NCBI RefSeq assembly: GCF_008806775.1
Contig: NZ_WAEM01000002.1
Span: forward strand, 310,001-374,000
Source of the DNA: Flavobacterium luteum
GTDB lineage: Bacteria; Bacteroidota; Bacteroidia; Flavobacteriales; Flavobacteriaceae
Direction of reading: 5' to 3'
DNA length: 64,000 nucleotides
Position 1 is the first letter of the stretch; every line of letters starts with the position of its first letter. Under the pieces are notes generated by a model, which was not told the DNA's origin, ran no database searches, and saw only the letters and a list, made by a program, of their open reading frames with translations. Shown one piece after another: positions 18,519 to 26,756 of this stretch. A program made the position numbers and the translations under genes.

Positions 18519-19778
18519 TTATTCTATAATCTTAAGTTTAACCAATTCTATCTTTTTATTAGTGGCTTCTTCAATGGTAAAATGAAATTTATCAATTACA
18601 ATTTGTTCGCCTTTTAAAGGAATCTTTTTTGTGAAATCGACAATAAAACCACCGAGAGTTCCATAAGAGTCACTTTCAGGAATGTTCAATTTGAAAGTTT
18701 GATTTAAATATTCCACATCAAAACGAGTTGAAAACAAATAAACCCCATCTTCTAGTTCTTTTTCTATTAATTCTTCTACTTCGTCATGTTCGTCTTCAAT
18801 TTCTCCAAAAAGCTCTTCTACAATATCTTCTATGGTTATAATTCCTGAAGTTCCACCATATTCATCAAGAACAACTGCAACACTTTTTCTTTTTTTGGTG
18901 AGTAAATTCAATACATCTTTTATAAATATAGTTTCGGGAACAAATTCTACAGGAATTAGTATCGATTTAATACTTTTTGGCTTTTTGAACAATTCAAAAG
19001 AATGTACGTACCCAATAATATCGTCATGAGAATTTTGATACACTAAAATTTTTGAGTATCCTGTTTGAATAAACATTTCTTTTAAATCAGAAATAGAATC
19101 ATAAATATCTACTGCAACAAGCTCTGTTCTAGGCGTCATGACATCTCTTGCTTTTACCCCGGAGAATTCTAAAGCATTTTGAAAAATCTGAATTTCGGAA
19201 TCTACATTTTCATGATCTTCAACTGTACTCATTTGTTCTGTGATATAATTGCCTAATTCTACTTTGGTAAAAAACAACTGTACCTGATCGCCTTGAGTTT
19301 TGAAGAATCTTCGCAGAATAAAATCGGATATCCAAAGTATAAAAGTAGATACAACATAAAAAAGTTTGTAGAATAAATACGCAGGAAGCGCAAAAAATTT
19401 AATCAAACTATTAGAATAGATTTGAAAAAATACTTTTGGTAAAAACTCCGCTGTGATTAAAACTATGAGAGTTGAAATTGCAGTTTGAATCAATAAATTC
19501 GATAATTCTGAAAAATGATATGGTACTGTTTTTATCCAAGCCATTAACATATCACCCATAAAAAAACCATAAACTACAAGCGCAATATTGTTTCCAATTA
19601 GCATTGCTGCTATAAACTTAGATGGTTTTTCTGTAAGTTTTGTAAGGATTTGTGAAATAAAATTTTCTTGTTTTTTTTCTATTTCAAGATAAATTTTATT
19701 GGAAGAAATGAAAGCAATTTCCATTCCTGAGAAAAAAGCGCAAAAGAACAAACATAGTATTATAATACTAATTTCCAT
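18519..19778 (-). CDS. CNNM/CBS-domain membrane protein (hemolysin C / CorC family)
   Basis: A 419-residue protein with an N-terminal DUF21/CNNM membrane domain. Helices lie at about residues 3-25, 58-82, 92-115 and 125-150, with GMEIAFISSNK in the first, typical of the family. Two CBS domains follow at about 200-315 (VKARDVMTPRTELVAVD, and VAVVLDEYGGTSGIITIEDIVEELFGEIEDEHD split over the second). A C-terminal CorC_HlyC domain (ESDSYGTLGGFIV) ends the protein. Members act in magnesium or cobalt homeostasis. The related gliding protein GldE shares this layout, but gldD is not adjacent here, so I do not use that name. It follows the 62-residue gene after 9 bases. Confidence 0.88.
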   Translation of the reverse strand: MEISIIILCLFFCAFFSGMEIAFISSNKIYLEIEKKQENFISQILTKLTEKPSKFIAAMLIGNNIALVVYGFFMGDMLMAWIKTVPYHFSELSNLLIQTAISTLIVLITAEFLPKVFFQIYSNSLIKFFALPAYLFYKLFYVVSTFILWISDFILRRFFKTQGDQVQLFFTKVELGNYITEQMSTVEDHENVDSEIQIFQNALEFSGVKARDVMTPRTELVAVDIYDSISDLKEMFIQTGYSKILVYQNSHDDIIGYVHSFELFKKPKSIKSILIPVEFVPETIFIKDVLNLLTKKRKSVAVVLDEYGGTSGIITIEDIVEELFGEIEDEHDEVEELIEKELEDGVYLFSTRFDVEYLNQTFKLNIPESDSYGTLGGFIVDFTKKIPLKGEQIVIDKFHFTIEEATNKKIELVKLKIIE

Positions 19779-19787
19779 TTCTTATGG

Positions 19788-19976
19788 TTACTTGTTAGCA
19801 TTGTTATCAAATTTTTTAGCAAATTTTCTTCTGAAAAAAAACATAAAAATAGCTACTGCAGCAATAATAAAATTAAGCCAAGGAGACTCTGCCGTTCCTA
19901 TTTTAGTAAAGCCTACATATATAAACAATATTCCAAAAACCAAATAAATATATTGTGTGTATTTTAGATAATTCAT
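19788..19976 (-). CDS. Small two-helix membrane protein, unknown function
   Basis: A 62-residue protein with helices at about 8-24 and 34-49 and a basic tail (RRKFAKKFDNNANK). It is located between lptC (19 bases upstream) and the CNNM/CBS gene (9 bases downstream), all on the minus strand, so it is surely part of that transcript. The hydrophobic segments, positive-inside tail and tight packing support a real gene. I do not recognise a family and no function can be assigned. Confidence 0.75.
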   Translation of the reverse strand: MNYLKYTQYIYLVFGILFIYVGFTKIGTAESPWLNFIIAAVAIFMFFFRRKFAKKFDNNANK

Positions 19977-19995
19977 TGCTTTTGTTTTTTATTAA

Positions 19996-20550
19996 TTATT
20001 CGGATTGGTCAACTTCTCCTTTTATCTTTTGGGAATTTACAATTTTAAAATCCTTGCTAAAATCAATTCCTTCTCCAAAGGAAACTCCTTTTGGGTCTGT
20101 AAATTTAAACTTTTTTTGCGTAAAAAACCATTCGTTTTTTTGGTCAAAATACAATTGCTCGGTTTCTAGAAATTGTCCTGTTTCAGTTGAAATTTTGACG
20201 TGTCCTCTTAAGTCGATGACATCGGTTCCTTTAAAAGAAAGAGCATAATCAGCAACAACAAAAGTTTTTTTTCCTTTAGCATCGTATAAAGTTACATCTA
20301 TTCCTTTTGGAAATTCCGTAAACGGAAACTCAACATTAGAATAGTCGAGCATTTTTGGACTTATAAGTATTGATTTTATTCTGCCTGAATCGGTATATTT
20401 CAAATTGAAATCATCTGCTTCGCCGCTAGGAGTAAACTCTGAATAATTGATTTTTTGAATCTCTTTAAAATTACTCTCGCAACCTAAAAGCAACAATAAA
20501 TTACTGAATAGAAAAGTAATAAAAACTAATTTATGATTGGTATTGCTCAT
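19996..20550 (-). CDS. lptC: LptC, LPS-transport periplasmic lipoprotein
   Basis: A 184-residue component of the Lpt bridge that carries lipopolysaccharide across the periplasm. The ATG at 20550 was preferred over the longer frame from 20622, which would overlap the outer-membrane protein gene. From there the protein has a hydrophobic signal ending in a lipobox (LLLLGC), a Bacteroidota form in place of the E. coli helix anchor. The beta-jellyroll domain follows, with GVDVTLYDAKGKKTFVVADYAL and the LRGHVKISTETGQFLETEQLYFDQK strands typical of LptC. Its neighbours (an outer-membrane barrel upstream, a membrane protein downstream) fit envelope assembly. Confidence is good from strand pattern and context. 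Confidence 0.85.
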   Translation of the reverse strand: MSNTNHKLVFITFLFSNLLLLLGCESNFKEIQKINYSEFTPSGEADDFNLKYTDSGRIKSILISPKMLDYSNVEFPFTEFPKGIDVTLYDAKGKKTFVVADYALSFKGTDVIDLRGHVKISTETGQFLETEQLYFDQKNEWFFTQKKFKFTDPKGVSFGEGIDFSKDFKIVNSQKIKGEVDQSE

Positions 20551-20594
20551 CTTAAAATTTAGTTTAAACAAATCTAGAAAAGTTTTTTTAGGAA

Positions 20595-21845
20595 TTAATC
20601 GTATTTTCTTTTGACAAACCATTTGTCATTCAAAGATAAACTTATCATGACATTTACATAATTTTCTTCGACCAAATTGGCTTTAGCCGTTCCCCGTCTT
20701 CCTATTTCAACTCCTAAATTAAGATTTGAAAAAGTTCCTCCCAGCGGAAGTCCAACACCTCCTGTAAAAGCATAGTCCTTAATTGATTCATCATTAATTA
20801 CTAATCCTGTATTTTCATATCGAAATCCTCCTCTATAGGTAACTTTTTTAAAATAGCTAGTAAACGAATTGTAATTTGGAATATAGAATCCACCTAAACT
20901 ATATTTTACTGCATTTTCATATTTAACATTATTGGCTACACTCAATCTATTACTAAAAGTATTGCTTCCTTGAAAAGTAACTTCACTACCAACAAGCCAT
21001 TTCTTACTTTGACCCAAACCTACTCCAAAGGAATATTTACTAGGCAATTTAATAGTTGTTTTAGAAGTTTGCGTATCCAGATAATCTATAGGTATTGATG
21101 TAAAATCATCTACATAACGAATCGAAAAAATATCTCTTTGATTATTAGAACTTAAATTACTTTGTGGAGTAAAAGTAATTGCGCTATAAAAATTGGTGTT
21201 TTTATTAACTTTGGCATTATACATAGCTCCAAAATTAATTGTAAGCCCTGACATTTCTGATACATTAGTCTCCTGAGAGCCATTTTTTTGAGCAGTAAGT
21301 AAGTATCTAATGTTATTGGTTTCTATTCTCCCGAAATTATAAGCAAGTTCTGTTCCGATACTCAATCTCGGCGTTATTTGATACCCCAAGCCTAAAAAAG
21401 CTTTATTCAATCCTCCGTCACCAGTATATTGTTTTGATATATTGTTTGCAACATCCTCTGTTTTTACCTTATACCCAACTGTAGAATATGGAATTAATCC
21501 GAAAGATAATCCGAATTTTTTCATTGGTAAAGCAACCGCTAAATAATCTAGTGAAGATCTTTGTGCTTTTTCGTTAGCCGTATTAGAATTAAATTTTGTT
21601 GCATTAAAAGTTCCTCCAATAGTAAAAGTTGATAGCTTTATACTAGCGTATGATGCTGGATTTTGGAGATTGATATGAATACTATCCGGAAGTATAGCAA
21701 CTCCTCCCATAGCACTAATTTCATGTGTTCCTTTAAATTTAACATCTCCAACACCAAAGAAAGAATACGGAGAGGCAGAACCATTTTGTGCAAAAGATAC
21801 TATAGAAAAAAGTAAAAATAGAGGCAGTATAAATTTTCTAATCAT
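20595..21845 (-). CDS. Outer-membrane beta-barrel protein (OmpP1/FadL-like)
   Basis: A 416-residue exported protein with signal peptide MIRKFILPLFLLFSIVSFAQ. The mature start NGSASPYSFFGVGDVKFKG and the motif AMGGVAILPDSIHINLQNPASYAS resemble the N-plug region of FadL/OmpP1-type barrels. The rest shows alternating hydrophobic and polar strands such as YNFGRIETNNI, KYSFGVGLGQSKKW and LNLGVEIGRRG, ending in MISLSLNDKWFVKRKYD. Its start overlaps the end of coaX by 8 bases and lptC follows, an arrangement that implies one transcript. Transported substrate unknown; the FadL resemblance is moderate. Confidence 0.8.
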   Translation of the reverse strand: MIRKFILPLFLLFSIVSFAQNGSASPYSFFGVGDVKFKGTHEISAMGGVAILPDSIHINLQNPASYASIKLSTFTIGGTFNATKFNSNTANEKAQRSSLDYLAVALPMKKFGLSFGLIPYSTVGYKVKTEDVANNISKQYTGDGGLNKAFLGLGYQITPRLSIGTELAYNFGRIETNNIRYLLTAQKNGSQETNVSEMSGLTINFGAMYNAKVNKNTNFYSAITFTPQSNLSSNNQRDIFSIRYVDDFTSIPIDYLDTQTSKTTIKLPSKYSFGVGLGQSKKWLVGSEVTFQGSNTFSNRLSVANNVKYENAVKYSLGGFYIPNYNSFTSYFKKVTYRGGFRYENTGLVINDESIKDYAFTGGVGLPLGGTFSNLNLGVEIGRRGTAKANLVEENYVNVMISLSLNDKWFVKRKYD

Positions 21846-22590
21846 TTTTAGTTGTGTATAGATAGATTTGATTTAAACTTTCGAGAAGAAAATTTGAATT
21901 GGCAAATATGGTATTTTTTAATCGTTTAGCCAAAAATTCTGAGTCTCCTCCCGTTAAAATTATTATAAATTGTGGATATTTCTTTCTATACTCGTTGATA
22001 AATCCTTCAATTTCAAAAACAACCCCATTTATAACTCCAGAATGAATGGATTGTTGCGTAGAATTTCCGATTAAATCTTGTTGTTCATTAGACGGAACAT
22101 TTTCTACTGCTAAAAGAGGCAAATTAGCGGTATAGTGATGCAATGATTCGTACCGTAAACGAATTCCTAGAGCAATGGCGCCGCCAAGATACCTATCTTC
22201 ATTATCAACAAAATCATAAGTGATGCATGTTCCGGCATCAATAACCAATCGGTTTTGTTTCGGAAATTGCAACACCGCACCCGCAGCAAGAACCATTCTG
22301 TCAATTCCTAAAGTATGTGGCGTTTCATATAAATTTTGGAAAGGGAAGAGCGTTTCGTGAGTTACAAAATGTACATTTATTTTAGCATTTAATGCCAAAA
22401 AATCATCTTTATCTCTATTTCCTACAGAGGCAACAATCATATCGGTCACTTTAGGATAAGAATCTAAAATAGTTTTACTGTTTTTTTGAAAGTCTACATT
22501 AGAAAAAAAAAGAGTTTCTAAAAGGGTATTACCCTCAAAAACAGCGGCTTTAATTCTAGTATTTCCAACATCAATTACTAAAAGCATCAT
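21838..22590 (-). CDS. coaX: Type III pantothenate kinase
   Basis: First step of coenzyme A synthesis: phosphorylates pantothenate, cytoplasmic, needs a monovalent cation and is not feedback-inhibited. The 250-residue protein begins MMLLVIDVGNTRIKAAVF (the second Met at 22587 is equally possible), the ASKHA phosphate-1 motif. It continues with PHTLGIDRMVLAAGA (pantothenate-binding GxDR), RLVIDAGTCITYDFVD (the Asp-Ala-Gly-Thr motif), GGAIALGIRLR and IILTGGDSEF. All signatures of CoaX are intact and length is normal. It is the first gene of the leftward coaX-omp-lptC-x-CNNM-PPIase cluster, with an 8-base overlap with the next gene. Confidence 0.93.
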   Translation of the reverse strand: MMLLVIDVGNTRIKAAVFEGNTLLETLFFSNVDFQKNSKTILDSYPKVTDMIVASVGNRDKDDFLALNAKINVHFVTHETLFPFQNLYETPHTLGIDRMVLAAGAVLQFPKQNRLVIDAGTCITYDFVDNEDRYLGGAIALGIRLRYESLHHYTANLPLLAVENVPSNEQQDLIGNSTQQSIHSGVINGVVFEIEGFINEYRKKYPQFIIILTGGDSEFLAKRLKNTIFANSNFLLESLNQIYLYTTKND

Positions 22591-22638
22591 TTGAATTTTA
22601 GAATGCGAAGATACGATTTGATTTTTTTTAATAATTGT

Positions 22639-22669
22639 TTTGTATAAATTAAAAATCGTTCTATATTTG
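22639..22669 (+). promoter_or_regulatory. tRNA-Phe promoter (TTTG / TATATTTG, 19-base spacing)
   Basis: TTTG at 22639-22642 and TATATTTG at 22662-22669 are separated by 19 bases, a full match to the flavobacterial consensus. The tRNA begins 18 bases after the -7 box. Confidence 0.75.
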
Positions 22670-22687
22670 CAACCGCTTAAAGTAAGA

Positions 22688-22760
22688 GGTACCTTAGCTC
22701 AGATGGTAGAGCAATGGACTGAAAATCCATGTGTCCCTGGTTCGATCCCTGGAGGTACCA
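22688..22760 (+). tRNA. tRNA-Phe (anticodon GAA)
   Basis: Full cloverleaf of 73 bases. The acceptor GGTACCT pairs with AGGTACC, and the D arm is GCTC..GAGC. The anticodon stem ATGGA/TCCAT has loop CTGAAAA, giving GAA. The T arm CCTGG/CCTGG has loop TTCGATC. The T stem has one T-T opposition in the middle (positions 51 and 63 in standard numbering); the rest pairs. The 3' CCA is not encoded (A then CAAA). A hairpin terminator follows. Confidence 0.97.
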
Positions 22761-22763
22761 CAA

Positions 22764-22798
22764 AAAAACCCGAATAGAAATATTCGGGTTTTTTGTTT
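22764..22798. terminator. Bidirectional terminator between tRNA-Phe and the sugar operon
   Basis: An A-run plus CCCGAAT, a short loop, then ATTCGGG plus a T-run. It ends tRNA-Phe on the plus strand and the PfkB-ending operon on the minus strand. Confidence 0.85.
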
Positions 22799-22818
22799 TT
22801 AAGACGTATCAAGATTGT

Positions 22819-23745
22819 CTACAACAATTCCGAAATAATATTCATATTGTCTGGTAATCGTCCCACATTTTGTAGTTTTATACTTGCCAGTTTCTGAGCA
22901 ATGGTCAAACACTCCTCAAGGTTTTTGTTGAGTAGTTTCGCAAACAAAAACCCTGTCCAAAAGGCATCTCCTGCGCCCGTAGTATCTTTAATCTCTTTTA
23001 ACGGAATGGCTTCTTGGAAATAAATTCCATGCGTAGTATCAGATAATTTCACACCATCTTTCCCTTTGGTCAAACAAATGGTAGAAACGCCCAGCTTGTG
23101 GAAATAATCAAAGATAAATTCTTCTGACTTGCTTTCTCCAAAAAATCGGAAACAGTCGTCCTCACTCACTTTCACCAAAGGATTGGTTGACAAATAATCT
23201 TTTAAAACCTGATGTGCTTCGTAGCGATTGGGCCAAATTTTCTCCGAATAATTAATATCAATGCTCAATTGCAACCCCAAGGATTTAGCTTTGTGCGCAC
23301 GATTGAGAATAGTGCTCCTAGCGGGCTCTTTGCTCAAAGCAAAACAAGTGGTATGGAATATTTTGGATTTTGACAATAACTCATCCGGGATTTGGTCTTC
23401 TAGAATTTGGCAATCGGCTTCTCGATAAGCAATAAATTCGGGCGTGCTCTTGGACTTAGAAATAAAAATTACCGATGTGGGTGTATTCAAGGACTTCCTG
23501 ATGTGTGTCGTAATCACTTTGTTGTGATTCAACTTGTTGATAATATAATCTCCTAAACCATCACTACCACTGGTGGCAACAAGCGCGACATTTAGCCCAA
23601 GACGAGAGGCATTTACGGCAACATTTGTGGGTGAACCCCCTAGAAATCGGTGGTAATCTTTTGTTTGTGTTAGCGTATTGACTTCATGACCTATAAAATC
23701 TATAAGTACCTCACCTACGCAAATAATGTCTGTTAAAGTATCCAA
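22819..23745 (-). CDS. PfkB-family sugar kinase, probable fructokinase
   Basis: A 308-residue ribokinase/PfkB kinase, cytoplasmic. The N-terminal signature ICVGEVLIDFIG is followed by RFLGGSPTNVAVNASRLG (sugar-binding GG). The C-terminal catalytic motif is DTTGAGDAFWTGFLFAKLL, with its catalytic Asp. Length is normal. It is the last gene of the leftward TonB-Grx-MFS-hydrolase-kinase operon, starting 2 bases after the hydrolase stop. With a GH100-like hydrolase and a disaccharide-type carrier upstream, fructose released from sucrose or a similar fructoside is the likely substrate, giving fructose-6-phosphate. Substrate is inferred from context, since PfkB sequences alone do not settle it. Confidence 0.85.
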   Translation of the reverse strand: MDTLTDIICVGEVLIDFIGHEVNTLTQTKDYHRFLGGSPTNVAVNASRLGLNVALVATSGSDGLGDYIINKLNHNKVITTHIRKSLNTPTSVIFISKSKSTPEFIAYREADCQILEDQIPDELLSKSKIFHTTCFALSKEPARSTILNRAHKAKSLGLQLSIDINYSEKIWPNRYEAHQVLKDYLSTNPLVKVSEDDCFRFFGESKSEEFIFDYFHKLGVSTICLTKGKDGVKLSDTTHGIYFQEAIPLKEIKDTTGAGDAFWTGFLFAKLLNKNLEECLTIAQKLASIKLQNVGRLPDNMNIISELL

Positions 23746-23747
23746 TT

Positions 23748-24923
23748 TTAAGTAAGAAATTTGAAATTAGTATATATATTTTGATGTAAAAAGACCCTTG
23801 CCGCTGCACTCCAGGCGCAAAATGGTACTCCATTAGGCTCGGCGGTTTGGGTATTAAAATTCTCGTAAAAACTATAATTCTCTATCGCATTTGCGTGATT
23901 GATGGCTTTTAAAACAGTTTCTGCCTCTTGTCTTTTATTTTTTGAAAGCAAAGCCAATCCAAAAAAACCATTTACCATCGCCCAACTTCCTCCGTTATGG
24001 AACTCATAGGGGTAATTTCTAAACTCGTATTTGCAATTGTTTTTTAACAAGTGCCAGTCTATATCATTTTCTTCAATAGGTGGCCAAAAAGCGGGAAGCA
24101 ATTGCAAATTGGTTTGTTTCTGCAAATTCTCAGCATAGGTAATCATCGCATTTTGAAAATTTTCATTTCCAACATTTAAAATCAACGCCAAGGAATTAGC
24201 AAAGGCGTCAAACTGAACTTTGTATCCCGCTGGAGAAAAAGAGCAGGGCATAAAAGGGTCAAAATTCAATTCATTGTAAGCGCGTTCATGGTATTTTTCT
24301 CCAAGAGCGTTAGGCGTAAAATTGATTTCAACTTGCTTTTTAATATTTTCGATTTTATCCTGAATCGCTTGCTTTTTAGCAAAATAATTGTAACTCCTTA
24401 AAGCCCAAATGCGCAGCAACTGATCGTACAAAACATAACCATCGGTAATGTACTCGTCTGCCCAATTTCCAGAAAGGGGCACATACATGAGGTGTTTGTT
24501 ATTAAACTCCCAAGCTTCCATGAGTTGTAAACACTTTTGAATGTTGCTTTCATATTGCACAACAAAATCGGGGTCTTTTTTGTAAAATGCATATTGACAA
24601 ATTCCAATAATAAACCAAGTAACTGCATCTACTCTCCCAGCCAACCCACCATAACTGACTTCTTTTTCTGAATTGGAAGTCATCACATTGGATGGAATGG
24701 TTCCGTTAGCATGTTGATGTTGAGCAAGGGTATCAATGGTGTTTTTAAATGTAGCTATCAAGTCATCATCACCCGAAGCCAATGCCGCCAAACCACAAAT
24801 TACCCCATCACGAGCCCAAACTCTTTTATAATTAGAAATATTTTGTGCGCTTGCCAAAAATCCTTCTTCGGAAGAACAGCTTAGCAACAATTCAATTGCT
24901 TTAGTATAACCAATAGTATTCAT
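23748..24923 (-). CDS. GH100-like glycoside hydrolase, candidate cytoplasmic invertase
   Basis: A 391-residue protein with no signal peptide and the repeated Trp/Tyr-rich helix pattern of an (alpha/alpha)6 barrel. Notable segments are YKRVWARDGVICGLAAL, GRVDAVTWFIIGICQY, GNWADEYITDGYVLYDQLL and YPYEFHNGGSWAMVNGFFGLAL. This matches bacterial proteins placed in GH100 (neutral/alkaline invertase) or annotated as amylo-alpha-1,6-glucosidase. The acidic residues in GNWADEYITDGY are candidate catalytic positions. Because the carrier upstream is SLC45-like and the gene downstream is a fructokinase-like PfkB, hydrolysis of sucrose (or another fructoside) inside the cell is the best reading. Alternative: an intracellular glucosidase of another family. 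Start overlaps the MFS stop by one base. Confidence 0.72.
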   Translation of the reverse strand: MNTIGYTKAIELLLSCSSEEGFLASAQNISNYKRVWARDGVICGLAALASGDDDLIATFKNTIDTLAQHQHANGTIPSNVMTSNSEKEVSYGGLAGRVDAVTWFIIGICQYAFYKKDPDFVVQYESNIQKCLQLMEAWEFNNKHLMYVPLSGNWADEYITDGYVLYDQLLRIWALRSYNYFAKKQAIQDKIENIKKQVEINFTPNALGEKYHERAYNELNFDPFMPCSFSPAGYKVQFDAFANSLALILNVGNENFQNAMITYAENLQKQTNLQLLPAFWPPIEENDIDWHLLKNNCKYEFRNYPYEFHNGGSWAMVNGFFGLALLSKNKRQEAETVLKAINHANAIENYSFYENFNTQTAEPNGVPFCAWSAAARVFLHQNIYTNFKFLT

Positions 24924-26302
24924 TAATCAACAATTTGGTTTTTATTTTTAACTGTAATAAAAAGGGTGAAAATGGCTCCTAGTATCAAAAACAAACCCGC
25001 CAATCGAATTACATTTATTGGATTTTTTCCCAATAAATCATAGACAAAAAATTGCATGGTTAGTATTTGAATCGCCATTGGAATGACAATAAACATGTTG
25101 AAAATACCCATGTAAACACCTCTTTTTTCTTTGGGGATAGAACCTGCTAATAACTGATACGGCATCGCCATCATAGACGCCCACGAAATACCAAGTCCGA
25201 AAGAATACAAGTAAATGGTGCTTATAGCAACCGACGCCCCAAAAGGATTATAAATATGGAAAAGCACATCGGTATTGTTTAGATAAGGCACCGAAAGCAA
25301 TCCTAAACCTCCTAAAATTAAGGCTATGAAATGAACGCCTTTGGCTCCGATTTTTAAAGCAATAGGAACTAATGCAAAAGCCACTAAAAAGCAAATGATA
25401 TTATACGTTCCGTTTAAATTACCTGTTAGTAATTGTGCTTTAGAAAAGCCTTGAGAAGCTTGATCAGTAGTATGAAAAATAGAAATAGATAATGTAGAAG
25501 TAATGTATTGCCAATAACAAAACATGGCGTACCAGGTAAAAAACTTAACAGGAATCAACTGTCGCATCGTTAAAGGCATGGTTACAAATGCTTCTTTGAT
25601 GTCTAAAAAAGTTCGGGTAAGAATATTATTTTTTTGTTTTTCTTGCTTCATAAGAAGCAACTCTTCCTCTGTTGGAGGATATTCCTTGGTGGTGAGAACG
25701 GAAAGTAATACCGATCCTATTGCTGCAATAGCGCCAATGAAAAATGCCCAATAAGTATAGACTGGAACGCCGTTACTCATTTTATCTGTAAAAGCAAAAA
25801 AACCTAAGGCGACTAAAATAGCAGGAGTAAAATTAGCCAAAGTAATTCCTAAGCCAGTAAAAAAACTTTGCATCAAAAATCCGAAGGAGTGTTGTTCCTT
25901 TTGTAACTTATCGGCAACAAAGGCACGATAAGGTTCCATAGCAATATTATTAGCCGCATCAAGAATCCAAAGCAAACTAGCTGCCATCCAAATGGAAGTG
26001 GAAAAAGGCATAATCACTAAGGCAACACTGGAAAGAATCGCACCGATTAGAAAAAAGGGTTTTCTACGTCCGAATTTTGGCGACCAAGTTCCGTCGCTTA
26101 TCGCTCCAACAATAGGTTGCAATATCAATCCTGTTATTGGGCCAGCAAGCCAGAGCATGGGCAAACTCGCTTCGTCGGCACCCAAATATTTATAAATGGC
26201 GCTCATATTACTTTGTTGCAAACCAAAGCTAAATTGAATTCCGAAAAAGCCGAAATTCATATTCCATACTTGCCAAAAATTGAGTTTCGGTTTTTTAAAC
26301 AT
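24923..26302 (-). CDS. MFS sugar carrier, SLC45/GPH-like (disaccharide transporter)
   Basis: A 459-residue, 12-helix inner-membrane transporter. The N-terminus KLNFWQVWNMNFGFFGIQFSF and the helix 2-3 region GAISDGTWSPKFGRRKPFFLIGAI are characteristic of the sucrose/maltose proton symporters related to SLC45 and plant SUT proteins. A charged cytoplasmic loop (residues about 205-230) separates the two halves. GISWASMMAMPYQLL and KEKRGVYMGIFNMFIVIPM lie in the second half. It starts 4 bases after the glutaredoxin-like gene and its stop overlaps the hydrolase start. Import of an intact disaccharide followed by cytoplasmic hydrolysis is the implied pathway; the exact sugar is inference. Confidence 0.85.
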   Translation of the reverse strand: MFKKPKLNFWQVWNMNFGFFGIQFSFGLQQSNMSAIYKYLGADEASLPMLWLAGPITGLILQPIVGAISDGTWSPKFGRRKPFFLIGAILSSVALVIMPFSTSIWMAASLLWILDAANNIAMEPYRAFVADKLQKEQHSFGFLMQSFFTGLGITLANFTPAILVALGFFAFTDKMSNGVPVYTYWAFFIGAIAAIGSVLLSVLTTKEYPPTEEELLLMKQEKQKNNILTRTFLDIKEAFVTMPLTMRQLIPVKFFTWYAMFCYWQYITSTLSISIFHTTDQASQGFSKAQLLTGNLNGTYNIICFLVAFALVPIALKIGAKGVHFIALILGGLGLLSVPYLNNTDVLFHIYNPFGASVAISTIYLYSFGLGISWASMMAMPYQLLAGSIPKEKRGVYMGIFNMFIVIPMAIQILTMQFFVYDLLGKNPINVIRLAGLFLILGAIFTLFITVKNKNQIVD

Positions 26303-26306
26303 CTTT

Positions 26307-26666
26307 TTATCGTATTAGCCTTTTTAAAAAATCATCAAAGTTGGTATTATTCGAAAAAAGTTCTCCGTATTTATCTATTACTGGAATCCCAAGATTAGCA
26401 GTGCTGATGTTTGCCTTTCGTAATTTAGCAAGCATTTCGTTTAGCGCTTCTTTATTGGTGTCAATGTCAAAAAAGATGAAATCTATTTTATTTTCCATAA
26501 GGGTATTTTTAGCCGCTATACAATAATGACAATCCAGGCTACCATAAATTATAATTGCTTTCTTGGTTTCTTCAACCTTTTTTTCGGGAGTTCCAATGGC
26601 TTGAGCATTCAAGTTAAATTGAAAAAAAGAAGTAAAAAAAATAAGTAAATAAGTACAACTTTTCAT
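26307..26666 (-). CDS. Exported glutaredoxin-like protein with CxxC, within sugar operon
   Basis: A 119-residue protein. A signal sequence (MKSCTYLLIFFTSFFQFNLNAQA) is followed by a glutaredoxin/thioredoxin-like fold. AIIIYGSLDCHYCIAAKNTLMENKI carries the redox pair (CHYC) near residue 50. DFIFFDIDTNKEALNEMLAKLRK fits the next beta-alpha unit, and LGIPVIDKYG gives the cis-proline. It lies between the TonB receptor (90 bases upstream) and the MFS carrier (4 bases downstream). A periplasmic thiol protein is unusual in such a locus; a role in disulfide handling of the receptor is possible but unsupported. The gene is intact and well packed. Confidence 0.8.
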   Translation of the reverse strand: MKSCTYLLIFFTSFFQFNLNAQAIGTPEKKVEETKKAIIIYGSLDCHYCIAAKNTLMENKIDFIFFDIDTNKEALNEMLAKLRKANISTANLGIPVIDKYGELFSNNTNFDDFLKRLIR

Positions 26667-26756
26667 GTAATAAAAATTAGATTTTTAGTTAAAAACAATT
26701 CCCATACTCTAAAAGTACGGGAATTGCTAAATAAACTAAACAAAACATAAAACTTT

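Noticed and set aside
18519..19778. Gliding protein GldE
   Set aside because: Shares the CNNM/CBS layout, but gldD is not adjacent and the surrounding genes are envelope biogenesis genes; kept as a general family call.
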